64,000 nt of DNA from Sphingobacterium zeae (GTDB lineage: Bacteria; Bacteroidota; Bacteroidia; Sphingobacteriales; Sphingobacteriaceae): contig NZ_JAUTBA010000001.1 in NCBI RefSeq assembly GCF_030818895.1, positions 2,294,001 to 2,358,000 of the forward strand. Reading direction: 5' to 3'. The notes under the pieces were generated by a model. That model saw only the letters and a program-made list of their open reading frames with translations. It was not told where the DNA came from and did no database searches. Positions 51,960-61,283 of the stretch are shown here, piece by piece. The position numbers were made by a program, and so were the translations under genes. Positions within the stretch are counted from its first letter, which is position 1. Each line of letters opens with the position of its first letter.

Positions 51960-53204
51960 ATGCTATTCTTTAGATTGATATTGGAGAGTTGTCAGTTTGC
52001 TTTTTCGGCATTAAAAGACAATCGTACACGCACCCTACTGTCGCTGTTAGGTGTGACCATTGGTATTTTTACGATTATTGGCGTATTCTCCGCAGTAGAT
52101 ACACTTCGGAATAATATTGAGGAATCAGTAAAGAAGATAGGAAGCAAGACTCTCTACATAGAAAAATGGCCTTGGGATGGAGGACCAAATTTCCCCTGGT
52201 GGAAATACTTGAATAGACCGGAACCCACATATAATAATTACTTGGATTTAAAAAGCCGAATGACGACTGCTGAATATATGGCTTATATGATCAATATTGG
52301 CAATACGACAATAAAATATAAAAGTAATTCTGCACAGGGTTCATCGGTTAATGCCGCGACCTACGAAAACCTATATATTCAAAATTTAAATATCGTAGAT
52401 GGCCGTTACTTTGCCGAAAGTGAATCGAGGGGGGGCGCCCTCGTGACTGTATTGGGGGCCAATATAGCGGAAGGACTTTTTCCTAATGATGAACCGGTTG
52501 GCAAATATATCAATATGCTAGGCCGAAAAATTCAAGTGATTGGCGTGTTAAAGAAAGAAGGAAATGGTGTATTAATCAATACCTCACCTGATGATACCGC
52601 CTTTATTCCATTTGAGCTCGCGAGGAATTTGGTCAATTATGATAATTTTTCACCAAGTATAGCGATGGTTATTAAACCGAACTATACGCTGGCCGAGGCA
52701 GAGAGTGAAGCAAAGACACTTATGCGTTCAATTCGCCGTATATCTCCTCAGCGGGAGGAAAATTTTTCTATTAATCAGACAACAATGATTACAGGTGCAT
52801 TGGATCAGCTCTTTGGAATAATTAATCTTGCGGGTTTTTCGATTGGTATTTTTTCAATCCTAGTCGGTGGTTTCGGTATTGCCAATATCATGTTTGTTAG
52901 CGTTAAGGAGCGTACACACATCATCGGAATTCAAAAGGCGCTGGGAGCCAAAAATTTCTTTATACTTTCGCAGTTTTTAATAGAATCTATCGTGCTCTGC
53001 CTCTTGGGGGGAGGAATAGGTCTGATCGTTGTATATTTTTTAGCATTTCTTGTGCAGGCTGCGACTGGTGTTGCTATCGTCGTTAGTTTGAAAATGGTTA
53101 TCCTGACAATTTCACTCTCTACTTTTATTGGGCTAATATCCGGCATTGTTCCTGCCTTAATGGCCTCTCGATTGGATCCCGTGGAAGCTATCCGAAGCAA
53201 TTAA
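51960..53204 (+). CDS. MacB-like ABC transporter permease
   Basis: A 414-aa FtsX/MacB-type permease: first helix after ALKDNRTRTLLSLLGVTIGIFTIIGVF, a large periplasmic MacB_PCD domain (about 45-270), then three C-terminal helices with RTHIIGIQKALGAKNFFILSQFLIESI and the end PALMASRLDPVEAIRSN. Such permeases pair with a separate ATPase, which is not next to it here, so its partner lies elsewhere. The ATG at 51960 is chosen over an in-frame TTG at 51939. Confidence 0.9.
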   Translation: MLFFRLILESCQFAFSALKDNRTRTLLSLLGVTIGIFTIIGVFSAVDTLRNNIEESVKKIGSKTLYIEKWPWDGGPNFPWWKYLNRPEPTYNNYLDLKSRMTTAEYMAYMINIGNTTIKYKSNSAQGSSVNAATYENLYIQNLNIVDGRYFAESESRGGALVTVLGANIAEGLFPNDEPVGKYINMLGRKIQVIGVLKKEGNGVLINTSPDDTAFIPFELARNLVNYDNFSPSIAMVIKPNYTLAEAESEAKTLMRSIRRISPQREENFSINQTTMITGALDQLFGIINLAGFSIGIFSILVGGFGIANIMFVSVKERTHIIGIQKALGAKNFFILSQFLIESIVLCLLGGGIGLIVVYFLAFLVQAATGVAIVVSLKMVILTISLSTFIGLISGIVPALMASRLDPVEAIRSN

Positions 53205-53212
53205 GAGAAGAT

Positions 53213-53854
53213 ATGTTTAAAAAAGCTCAATTTTCGATATTGCAGGGATTTTGGCTTTTAATTTTTGCCTATAGCTGTGTGCTGATGGCAGAAATCACTC
53301 TTCGCTATCGTGGTTTCTCACTCGACGCTAATTTCCTGATGATTAAACAAACGGAAATTGAAGATCTTTGGTGGTATCGCTACGTGTTTTATGTCCATGT
53401 TTGCACAGCTATCTTTGCCTTGCCAGCGGGCTTTACACAGTTTAATACTTATCTATTAAATAAATATCCGCGAGTCCATCGGAGTATCGGGTATTTGTAT
53501 GTATTCGCCATTTTGCTTTTTGCCGCTCCCTCAGGTTTGCTTATTGGATCCGTGGCAAATGGCGGATTAACATCTATGATTGCATTTGAACTCCTGGGAT
53601 TGGGATGGTTTTATTTCACCTGGATGGCAGTTCGTTTGGCGAGTCACCGGAAATTTGATAAACACCGCGATTTTATGATCCGTAGTTTTGCCTTAACCTG
53701 TTCAGCACTTACCCTACGTTTTTGGAAGCTGGCTTTAGTCTATTTGTTCCAGCCCAATCCAATGGACGTCTACCAGATTATCGCATGGCTGGGATGGATA
53801 CCAAATTTGTTATTGGCGGAATGTATTATTTATCAAAAAAATCAAAAATTATGA
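53213..53854 (+). CDS. DUF2306 membrane protein
   Basis: A 213-aa protein with six or seven membrane helices and conserved His residues (VHVCTAIFALPAGFTQF, VHRSIGYLYVFAI, KHRDFMIRSF) that fit DUF2306. A haem- or redox-linked role is possible but unproven. It starts 8 bases after the permease stop, and its TGA overlaps the next ATG (ATGA). Confidence 0.85.
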   Translation: MFKKAQFSILQGFWLLIFAYSCVLMAEITLRYRGFSLDANFLMIKQTEIEDLWWYRYVFYVHVCTAIFALPAGFTQFNTYLLNKYPRVHRSIGYLYVFAILLFAAPSGLLIGSVANGGLTSMIAFELLGLGWFYFTWMAVRLASHRKFDKHRDFMIRSFALTCSALTLRFWKLALVYLFQPNPMDVYQIIAWLGWIPNLLLAECIIYQKNQKL

Positions 53855-54765
53855 GGAAGAACCTTTATTTAATAGTAATGCTTGCAGCAATAGTTGGCTG
53901 TAAGGACGGGAAAAGCAAAAAGAATGAAGCCCACGGGACAAAAGACAGTGTTGTTGTTGAGCATGAGGCACATCAGGAACTCTACGGCAACTGGGTGGGC
54001 GAATTTGTGGTTGATGAAAAGACACTGCAAGAAGGAGACGGTTTGCCAATTACAGATTATTCTCCAAAGATAAATTTGACCATAAAAAAAATCACCGATA
54101 AGGGTCGTGTATTCGGACAGAATGTGGTGAAAGGAAATCTGCGTTCTTTTGTGGGAAAGCTGGAAGAAAACGGTAGTGACTTTCGGCTATTGTTAGATGA
54201 GCCCGGCGATAATAAGTCCGATGGCCGTTTTGAAATTAAGCTTAATCATGATACGTTAATTGGCAGTTGGACTGCTTACGATCCAGGCGTAAAGATTAAA
54301 AAACGAAGTTTCAAACTGTTGAAAAAGCAATTCGCATATAATCCTAATCTGATGCTGAAAAATCAGGATGAGGAAAATGGGACTTTGGTTGACTGGATTA
54401 ACGAAAAGAGAAAAGAGGAAACCGATGTAGATGGAGATTCAACTTATACATACGTTATCCAATATTACAGGTCGGCATCCCCTGCAGTTTTTACGGTCAA
54501 TGCATCTAAACAAAAGTTGACCGAGAAAGACCTGAAAAATCTTAAGAAATTGGATCTGGAGATTATTCGGAATACGATTTTTGCCCGTCATGGCTATGCG
54601 TTTACTAAACCAAGCATTCGCCAATTTTTTGAGCCTGTAGACTGGTATGTCCCTATTTCAAAAGATGTGAATGCAGATTTAAGTCCATTGGAAAAAGATA
54701 ATATCGCTTTATTGACGAGATTTGAAAAATATGCAACGGATAATTATGACACCTTTGGAAGATAA
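53851..54765 (+). CDS. YARHG-domain lipoprotein
   Basis: A 304-aa lipoprotein: MRKNLYLIVMLAAIVGC with lipobox IVGC. A middle beta-rich part follows (KINLTIKKI, FEIKLNHDTLIGSWTAYD), and a C-terminal YARHG domain (EIIRNTIFARHGYAFTKPSI...WYVP, then LSPLEKDNIALL). YARHG is an extracellular domain of unknown function thought to bind ligands or wall. The ATG at 53851 overlaps the DUF2306 stop. Confidence 0.88.
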   Translation: MRKNLYLIVMLAAIVGCKDGKSKKNEAHGTKDSVVVEHEAHQELYGNWVGEFVVDEKTLQEGDGLPITDYSPKINLTIKKITDKGRVFGQNVVKGNLRSFVGKLEENGSDFRLLLDEPGDNKSDGRFEIKLNHDTLIGSWTAYDPGVKIKKRSFKLLKKQFAYNPNLMLKNQDEENGTLVDWINEKRKEETDVDGDSTYTYVIQYYRSASPAVFTVNASKQKLTEKDLKNLKKLDLEIIRNTIFARHGYAFTKPSIRQFFEPVDWYVPISKDVNADLSPLEKDNIALLTRFEKYATDNYDTFGR

Positions 54766-54805
54766 GGTATAAAATACATTCCGAAACATTTGAAAGATCA
54801 ATTTC

Positions 54806-54842
54806 ACAAAAAGGGCTTTACAATGTAAAGCCCTTTTTGTGA
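54806..54842. terminator. Bidirectional terminator, YARHG lipoprotein / hisD
   Basis: AAAAAGGGCTTTAC / GTAAAGCCCTTTTT around a 3-nt loop, between convergent genes. Confidence 0.92.
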
Positions 54843-54862
54843 TTTAAACGGTCTATGTTTTA

Positions 54863-56149
54863 TCATTTTTTTCGAATGGAAATCGCATTTTTATGCGCCT
54901 GCAAACCTTCAAGTTCAGCGAGTATTTCAACTACAGTCCCAATGTGTTGGAGCCCAGTTTCGCTAATATGTTGGAAAGTAACTTTTTTTACAAAAGAATC
55001 CACCGATACGCCCGAGTAGGAGCGTGCATATCCCGATGTAGGCAGCGTATGATTAGTACCCGAGGCATAATCACCCGCGCTTTCCGGGGTTAAGTGTCCT
55101 AAAAATACTGAACCAGCGTTACTGATATAGCGTGTTAAAGACTCCCATTGGTCCGTTTCTAAAATAAGGTGTTCCGGAGCGTAATCATTTGAAAATTGTA
55201 GCGCTTCCTGAAGGTTATCAACAGTTACCGCATAAGAATTGTCAATAGCTTTTGCAGCAAGTTCCTTGCGCGGTAAGACCGCCAATTGGGCTGCCAGTTC
55301 TGTGTTGACCGCATCAACTATAGCCGTAGAAGTTGCAACCAAGACAGCTTGGCTGTCGACGCCGTGTTCGGCTTGTGCCAAAAGATCGGCGGCAACAAAA
55401 GCCGGATTAGCTGACTCATCAGCGACGACTAATACTTCGGATGGGCCGGCAGGCATGTCTATACTAACATTTGCCAGACCCTGTATAATGGATTTTGCCT
55501 TCGTGACAAATTGATTTCCAGGGCCAAAAATCTTATCGACTTTGGGTATTGTCTCTGTTCCAAATCCCATAGCAGCAACAGCCTGAGCACCTCCAACCAA
55601 GTATATTCTATTTATCTTCAGTAATTTTAAACAAAAAGCGACAAACCCATTAATTTTTCCGTTGGATTGGGGGGGAGAACAAACGACAATTTCTTTGCAC
55701 CCAGCTATTCTTGCGGGAATACCAAGCATTAAAAGTGTGCTAGGTAAGACCGCTGATCCTCCAGGGATATAGAGACCGACTTTTTCAATAGGGCGCACCT
55801 CCCGCCAGCATTTTACGCCGGGCATGGTTTCAACAGTGCGTTCTCTTTTTAATTGCGTACTATGGAACTTATGAATATTTTGAAAAGCAATTTCCAGTGC
55901 TCTTTGCTGATCACGGTCTATGGTAGATGCTAACGCATCGATATCTTCCTCGTCCAAATACAGCCGCTCAAGTTCAACATGGTCAAATTTAGCCGCATAT
56001 TCGCGTAACACGACATCTCCTTGCTGGCGTACCTGTTGAATAATTTCCTGGACAACTTCCTGTATCGCATTGTTCGGATCCGTGTTCCTGGCAACCAGTT
56101 GTTGGATTTCGGATTTTCCTAACGTCTTGTAATCATATTTTTTTAACAT
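54863..56149 (-). CDS. hisD: Histidinol dehydrogenase
   Basis: A 428-aa zinc enzyme that oxidises histidinol to histidine in two NAD-linked steps. The signature IFGPGNQFVTKAKSII...DMPAGPSEVLVVADESANPAFVAADLLAQAEHG is intact, with the catalytic Glu/His in NDYAPEHLIL and the zinc ligands in ASGTNHTLPTSG. It follows hisG by 21 bp in the same transcript and is the last gene before the terminator, so hisG-hisD stand apart from the other his genes in this window. Confidence 0.97.
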   Translation of the reverse strand: MLKKYDYKTLGKSEIQQLVARNTDPNNAIQEVVQEIIQQVRQQGDVVLREYAAKFDHVELERLYLDEEDIDALASTIDRDQQRALEIAFQNIHKFHSTQLKRERTVETMPGVKCWREVRPIEKVGLYIPGGSAVLPSTLLMLGIPARIAGCKEIVVCSPPQSNGKINGFVAFCLKLLKINRIYLVGGAQAVAAMGFGTETIPKVDKIFGPGNQFVTKAKSIIQGLANVSIDMPAGPSEVLVVADESANPAFVAADLLAQAEHGVDSQAVLVATSTAIVDAVNTELAAQLAVLPRKELAAKAIDNSYAVTVDNLQEALQFSNDYAPEHLILETDQWESLTRYISNAGSVFLGHLTPESAGDYASGTNHTLPTSGYARSYSGVSVDSFVKKVTFQHISETGLQHIGTVVEILAELEGLQAHKNAISIRKK

Positions 56150-56170
56150 GGTTGTATAAGCGCATCAAGT

Positions 56171-57023
56171 TTAAAGAATGATTTTTTCAACGGGCATCAC
56201 AACGATACCTTGGGCACCTTCAGCTTTTAATTTGTTGATCTTATCCCAAAAGTCATCTTCGGTGATAACGGTATGTACGGCTACCCAACCTTCTTCTGCA
56301 AGTGGAACAACTGTAGGGCTCTTAACGCCGTGGAGTAAAGAAGTAATAGCTGGCAAATTCTTCTTTTCGACATTCAATACCACATATTTGGTTTCTTTTG
56401 CTAAAAGAACAGATTCGATGCGTTGTACTAATTCAGTCAAAACTTCATTACCCTCTAATCCTTTTCTTCCCACCAAAATGGCTTCTGAATTCTTCACATC
56501 AGCAAAAGGTTTTAAACCATTGCTTTTTAACGTTCCACCCGTAGATACGATATCACAGATTGCATCACTAAGGCCCAAGCCGGGAGAAATCTCAACGGAG
56601 CCAGAGATCAAACGGATGTCTGCATTAATATTATACGCGTTTAGAAAGTTCTTGAGGATATTTGGATAAGAGGTCGCGATTGCTTTACCATTAAGGTCTT
56701 TAATGTCCTGAATGCTACTATCTTTGGGGATAGCTAATTTCAATGTGCATTTTCCAAAACCGAGCCTCTTGATGTATTCTACTTTGCATTCAGTCTCATC
56801 AATGATGTTTTCACCGACGATACCAAGATCGGCTATGCCTTGTTCTACATAACCCGGAATATCATCGTCTCTCAAAAACAATATTTCCAATGGAAAATTT
56901 CCCACTGTGGTAATTAAAGAGCTCTTGTAGTTCTCGAAGTCTAAACCACAGTTTTTCAGTAATTGAACAGATTTTTCGTTTAACCTACCCGATTTTTGGA
57001 TAGCAATTTTTAAGATTTTTCAA
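56171..57023 (-). CDS. hisG: ATP phosphoribosyltransferase (long form), start region frameshifted
   Basis: The first enzyme of histidine synthesis. The frame clearly encodes the long HisG with its C-terminal regulatory domain (TSLLHGVKSPTVVPLAEEGW). In frame, the conserved N-terminal KIAIQKSGRLNEKSVQLLKNCG extends 38 codons upstream of the GTG at 56905, but is preceded by TGA (57020-57022) with no normal start codon between. A TTG at 57021-57023 is one base out of frame. Losing one base from either T5 run (57007-57011 or 57016-57020) would give a 283-aa protein starting M-K-N-L-K-I-A-I-Q or M-K-I-L-K-I-A-I-Q. A sequencing error, a true mutation or an unusual start are all possible. Confidence 0.9.
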
Positions 57024-57099
57024 CGCTTTATAATGTTAGCAGTAAATTATTAATAATAAGAAATCAAACAAGAGGGAAGGTATTCTACGTAAGAACACA

Positions 57100-57165
57100 T
57101 TAAATTAACATATCGCCACAACGGCGATGATGGAAATGAAAATGATGTACGTAAGTATAAACCAT
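57100..57165 (-). CDS. Histidine-rich leader peptide of the hisGD operon
   Basis: A 21-codon frame with ATG (57163-57165) and TAA (57100-57102). Residues 7-13 read HHFHFHH: five His codons in seven. It lies about 77 nt upstream of hisG and right behind a good promoter, as expected for a ribosome-mediated attenuator such as HisL. A short GC hairpin (57112-57128) directly follows the His run. Confidence 0.85.
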   Translation of the reverse strand: MVYTYVHHFHFHHRRCGDMLI

Positions 57166-57186
57166 GTTTGTATTAATAACTGTAAG

Positions 57187-57218
57187 CAAATGTATAGTAA
57201 ATAAATTGGAAATCCAAG
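57187..57218 (-). promoter_or_regulatory. his operon promoter
   Basis: On the minus strand CTTG (57215-57218), a 20-bp spacer and TACATTTG (57187-57194). The predicted start leaves a short 5' leader before the His leader peptide. Confidence 0.75.
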
Positions 57219-57496
57219 GCCATCATTTTAAAATTGTCATCTAAACAGGCTTATTATTAAGCGGATTCTAATTTGGATACAAAAATAAGTGGAAAATATA
57301 ACGAGTGTCGACTACATGCCAAATCTTGGTGTATGACAATACTGATTTGATGGCTTGGAGCATACAGTTTAGTATACGTTACAGACCAGTAATGAGTTTG
57401 ATTCAAATTTAAACGTCTTTAATAAGGTGACAACTCACATAAATTTCCTTATTTTTAAGGGGTGAAGAAATTATAAATAGAGAGATTATTTACTGG
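57219..57496. other. Intergenic region between his promoter and PAP2 gene
   Basis: AT-rich, no coding or RNA signal recognised. It should contain the promoter of the PAP2 gene, but no consensus box with good spacing was found. Confidence 0.5.
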
Positions 57497-58087
57497 ATGA
57501 AAAGATTAGTTTTTATTTTTGTTTGCTGGTTGAATTGTTCCTATATCGGTGCTTTAGCGCAGGAAACACCTGCTTCTACATTAGATATCCAGATATTGGA
57601 GTCGATTGTTGAAACCAGGACTGTGCCGCAAACACAAACATTTAAAGTGCTTTCTGATATCAATAATTATGTTCAGATTGCAGTTCCCGTCGGTTTACTG
57701 GTTGCTGGTGCTGTCAATGATGATAAAATAATGCGTCAGAATGCTTTGTATGTTGCTAGCAGTACGGCTGTAACTGCCTTGGTGAATGTGGGTTTGAAAC
57801 ATTTGTTTAAGCGCAGTAGGCCTTTTAAAAAATATCCTAATTTCGTATCGGTTCGTACGGCCAGTGGATATTCCTTCCCCTCTGGGCATACGTCTTCCGC
57901 TTTTGCTACCGCATCTGCTTTGTCACGTGCCTATTCGAAGTGGTACGTCGTCGCCCCATCCCTTTTATGGGCAAGTAGTGTTGGTTATTCACGGATGTAT
58001 TTGGGCGTACATTTTCCCACCGATGTATTGGCTGGTGCTGCACTGGGAACAGGAGCAGCATTCGCTTTAGATGGATTAAAGAGATAA
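57497..58087 (+). CDS. PAP2-family phosphatase
   Basis: A 196-aa protein with a signal peptide or first membrane helix (MKRLVFIFVCWLNCSYIGALA). The three acid-phosphatase motifs are visible: KHLFKRSRPFKKYP (KX6RP), PSGHTSSAFA (PSGH) and SRMYLGVHFPTDVLAG (SRX5HX3D). Family members dephosphorylate lipid phosphates such as undecaprenyl diphosphate or phosphatidylglycerol phosphate; the substrate is not determined. The oxidoreductase gene follows 6 bp later. Confidence 0.92.
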   Translation: MKRLVFIFVCWLNCSYIGALAQETPASTLDIQILESIVETRTVPQTQTFKVLSDINNYVQIAVPVGLLVAGAVNDDKIMRQNALYVASSTAVTALVNVGLKHLFKRSRPFKKYPNFVSVRTASGYSFPSGHTSSAFATASALSRAYSKWYVVAPSLLWASSVGYSRMYLGVHFPTDVLAGAALGTGAAFALDGLKR

Positions 58088-58093
58088 TATAAC

Positions 58094-59179
58094 ATGAAAA
58101 AAATGATGCAACAGATTGTTAAAATATTGGTTGTTGGATGTGGAAATATGGGCGCATCTCATGCAAGGGCTTATCACGATTTAGATGGCTTTCAAATTGT
58201 AGGTCTAGTAGCTCGTGGAGAGAGCAAAAGTAAGCTGAATGAAGAATTGGGAGGAAACTATAAATTATTCTCGTCTTATGAACAGGCACTTCAGGAAACG
58301 AAACCGGATGCTGTGTGTATAGCCACCTATCCAGATACACATAAAGATTATGCTATAAAAGCCTTTCAGGCTGGGGCTCATGTCTTTATCGAGAAGCCTA
58401 TCGCTGAAAACGTAATTTCAGCGCAACAGGTAGTGGATGCAGCAATAAAATACGATAGAAAATTGGTTGTTGGTTATATCTTGAGATACCATCCATCCTG
58501 GATCAAGTTTATCGAGATTTCTAAAACGATGGGAAAGCCACTTGTTATGCGTATGAACCTCAATCAACAGAGTCATGGATATATGTGGGATGTGCATAAA
58601 AATTTAATGTCTAGCTTAAGTCCCATTGTTGATTGCGGGGTCCACTATATTGATGTCATGTGTCAAATGGTGGGCGCAAAACCATTGTATGTATCTGCAA
58701 TAGGTGCACGATTAACCGATGAGATTCCAGCTTGGAACTATAACTACGGGCAACTTCAGTTGCATTTTGAGGACGGTTCTGTAGGATGGTACGAAGCCGG
58801 ATGGGGACCAATGGTGAGTCAGAACGCTTTTTTTGTAAAAGATGTTTTTGGACCAAATGGTGCAGTTTCCATTGTCGCTAACAAAGCCAGCGATGAGGGG
58901 AAATCGGATTCGGTCGCCTCCCACACACAAACGGAAAGCCTAAGAATACATTATAGTGATTTAGATACAGCCAATGAATTTAAGAAGCCCGATGAATGGG
59001 TTAACTTATCGGATGAGCCTGATCATCAAGAATTATGTAATCGGGAGCAGCTATTCTTTCTGCGGGCAATTTTAGAGAATTTGGATCTTACTGATTCAAT
59101 GGAAGATGCTATCAACAGTCTGCGAATCGCTTTGGCATGCGATGAAGCTGTGAAAACTAGATTGATGATAAAGTTGTAG
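58094..59179 (+). CDS. Gfo/Idh/MocA-family oxidoreductase
   Basis: A 361-aa NAD(P)-dependent enzyme. The Rossmann motif VVGCGNMGASHARAY is followed by the family motif EKPIAENV (EKP) and a C-terminal sheet domain with DCGVHYIDVMCQMVG, containing the usual catalytic-region His. Family members act on sugars, inositols and related compounds; the substrate is unknown. The first ATG (58094) is used, though later Met residues (58103, 58106) are possible. Confidence 0.9.
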   Translation: MKKMMQQIVKILVVGCGNMGASHARAYHDLDGFQIVGLVARGESKSKLNEELGGNYKLFSSYEQALQETKPDAVCIATYPDTHKDYAIKAFQAGAHVFIEKPIAENVISAQQVVDAAIKYDRKLVVGYILRYHPSWIKFIEISKTMGKPLVMRMNLNQQSHGYMWDVHKNLMSSLSPIVDCGVHYIDVMCQMVGAKPLYVSAIGARLTDEIPAWNYNYGQLQLHFEDGSVGWYEAGWGPMVSQNAFFVKDVFGPNGAVSIVANKASDEGKSDSVASHTQTESLRIHYSDLDTANEFKKPDEWVNLSDEPDHQELCNREQLFFLRAILENLDLTDSMEDAINSLRIALACDEAVKTRLMIKL

Positions 59180-59311
59180 TGCTTTTTCATAAAATATCTT
59201 ATGAATATTGCACTAGAATATACAGCAAGAAAGCACTTAAATAAAAAAATAGCTTAAAAAATAGAATTTTTGGTCTGTCTTTTGTTATTTAGCTACATAT
59301 TTAACATTCTT

Positions 59312-60559
59312 ATGAATAATTTACTCAAAGTTGCACTATTATTTGGATTATCAATTTCAACAACTTATGCGCAAGATAAGCAATGGCAGATGGAGTTGGT
59401 TTTTAAAGGTGAAGTTTCGCCTGAAAAGTTTGAAAATGACGTTCCAGAATTTGCAAAGGAGTTTTATGAGCCATTTTTGAAAGGAAAAATGGCTTATCGG
59501 AATGTAGAGGTTTTGGCTGATGCCGATTATTCTTCCACTATAGTGAATCAAAAAGTCCATGCTGTTTTAAATCGAAAGTTAGCAAAAACGTATTCGTATT
59601 CAGCAGGAGATGATGTCGTCACTGCCGAAGCATATCATCCATCGTATAAGATTGTTGGTGTAAAGCCGGAAGAATCCGAAGGCCCTTATGTGCAGCTGCA
59701 AGATATGGGCGAAATAAAATCAATTGCGGGCATTACCTGTAAAAAAGCAAAGTTGTTTTTTAAAAACAATGCAGATTCGGCTATCGCAACCGTTTGGTAT
59801 TCGGAAGCAGTACCGACTTATTATTTGACTGCCTTTCCATTTATAAATGATTTGCCTGGTGGTGTGCTTAAATTGTCTTTAGGTGAAAGCAATGAGCTTG
59901 GTTTCGAAACAACAAAAGTGGCCAATACATCTTTTGTTGCAGACTTTCAATTACCTAAAAACGCGAAGGTTATTGACATCTCCGGGGGAGATAATGATAG
60001 CCAGGCAGAAAATGTCGGTTTATTTGAAGATACTTTCCCATTGGATAAATCACTTAAATGGACGATGGTTAAGGATAAAAATACCAATGATGAATATTAT
60101 GGTATAAAAAACACGGCAGGAGAAGAAGTATTGCCTTGCTCTCTTTTCTCTTTAACATACTTTAATGAGGAAACTGCCATTGTTTCAGATAAAGATAATT
60201 ATTTTTGGTTATTGGATAGGAAGGGGGGAAAGGTAAATAAAGAAGGATTTGACTGGCTGACGCCAGCAAATCAAAAAATTGCCATATTCCAAAAAGACGG
60301 TAATTTTGGATTGGTCACAGAAGAAGGCAAAATTCTGCTCGATAAGAAAGAAAACATTAGTAAATTTTTGGACACTTATCTGATGTTCTCTGAAAATGGT
60401 AAAATTGGATTGCTGGATGAACATGGAAAAATTATATTAAAAGCGAATCTACTATTTCTAGATGCTGATCACGTCGGGAATGTTTTAGTTCGTGAGAAAG
60501 AGGGCGAAGAAACAAAGAAGATGGATCTAAATACTTTCCTAAATGCTTATGTTAAGTAA
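59312..60559 (+). CDS. GLPGLI/WG-repeat exported protein
   Basis: A 415-aa secreted protein with a signal peptide (MNNLLKVALLFGLSISTTYAQ). The N-terminal part (about 20-220) resembles GLPGLI-type proteins of Bacteroidota, with FPFINDLPGGVLKLSL in place of the GLPG core. The C-terminal part has WG-like repeats (GKVNKEGFDWLTPA, GNFGLVTEEGKILL, GKIGLLDEHGKIIL). The ATG at 59312 is preferred over an upstream TTG at 59270. Function unknown. Confidence 0.82.
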   Translation: MNNLLKVALLFGLSISTTYAQDKQWQMELVFKGEVSPEKFENDVPEFAKEFYEPFLKGKMAYRNVEVLADADYSSTIVNQKVHAVLNRKLAKTYSYSAGDDVVTAEAYHPSYKIVGVKPEESEGPYVQLQDMGEIKSIAGITCKKAKLFFKNNADSAIATVWYSEAVPTYYLTAFPFINDLPGGVLKLSLGESNELGFETTKVANTSFVADFQLPKNAKVIDISGGDNDSQAENVGLFEDTFPLDKSLKWTMVKDKNTNDEYYGIKNTAGEEVLPCSLFSLTYFNEETAIVSDKDNYFWLLDRKGGKVNKEGFDWLTPANQKIAIFQKDGNFGLVTEEGKILLDKKENISKFLDTYLMFSENGKIGLLDEHGKIILKANLLFLDADHVGNVLVREKEGEETKKMDLNTFLNAYVK

Positions 60560-60581
60560 TTTTAAATCCATACAATCTATA

Positions 60582-60640
60582 TTTTATCGGTTACAAAAAA
60601 AGGCTTTCAATAGTATGAAAGCCTTTTTTGTATCCGATAA
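60582..60640. terminator. Long bidirectional terminator, GLPGLI gene / queE
   Basis: TATCGG..ACAAAAAAAGGCTTTCA pairs with TGAAAGCCTTTTTTGT..CCGATA around a 5-nt loop, about 24 bp per arm with few mismatches. Confidence 0.92.
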
Positions 60641-60659
60641 TTGAGAAGATATTCAATTA

Positions 60660-61283
60660 TTAGGGAATATTTAAAAACTTATGTGTTTGTAGCGAAATAT
60701 CCCATTTCGGATTTTCTTTTACGTATTCAATAATAAAAGGGGTCATTTCTTTTGATTTTGACCATTCAGGTTGAAGATATAATCTGCAGTTTGGTCCAAC
60801 GAGTTGTGCGTATTCTTCTCCCCATGCGAAATCGCTTTTATTGAAAACGATCACTTTAAGTTCACCAGCAGCTTCTAATACATCTTTGCGAGGCGCTTTG
60901 AATTTCTTCGGCGATAAACATATCCAGTCCCATTCACCACTCAGAGGATACGCACCCGAGGTTTCAATAAAGGTTTTAATACCCGCCTGATGAAGGCCTT
61001 TTGTTAGGTAATCCAAATTATAGATAAGTGGTTCTCCACCTGTAATGACAACTGTTTTCGCAGGATATTTCTTTGCGTTTTCGATGATCGAATCTGCTGT
61101 TGTAAGCGGATGTATCGAAGCATCCCAGCTTTCCTTTACATCGCACCAATGGCACCCCACATCGCAGCCCCCCAATCGTATGAAATAAGCAGCAGTCCCG
61201 GTGTGGTAGCCCTCACCCTGAATAGTGTAAAATTCTTCCATTAAGGGCAATAGTGTTCCGTCTTCTGGTACTTGATTTGACAT
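60660..61283 (-). CDS. queE: 7-carboxy-7-deazaguanine synthase QueE
   Basis: A 207-aa radical-SAM enzyme of queuosine biosynthesis. EEFYTIQGEGYHTGTAAYFIRLGGC is typical, and the cluster motif here is CDVGCHWC (C-x3-C-x2-C, the QueE spacing). GGEPLIYN and ETSGAYP follow. The ATG at 61283 is chosen because the longer frame to 61313 adds a non-conserved hydrophobic tail. With queA it gives two steps of the pathway in the window. Confidence 0.94.
   Translation of the reverse strand: MSNQVPEDGTLLPLMEEFYTIQGEGYHTGTAAYFIRLGGCDVGCHWCDVKESWDASIHPLTTADSIIENAKKYPAKTVVITGGEPLIYNLDYLTKGLHQAGIKTFIETSGAYPLSGEWDWICLSPKKFKAPRKDVLEAAGELKVIVFNKSDFAWGEEYAQLVGPNCRLYLQPEWSKSKEMTPFIIEYVKENPKWDISLQTHKFLNIP

Noticed and set aside
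57007..57023. Calling hisG from the GTG at 56905 only
   Set aside because: This would remove 38 highly conserved residues including KSGRL; the frame clearly encodes them upstream.
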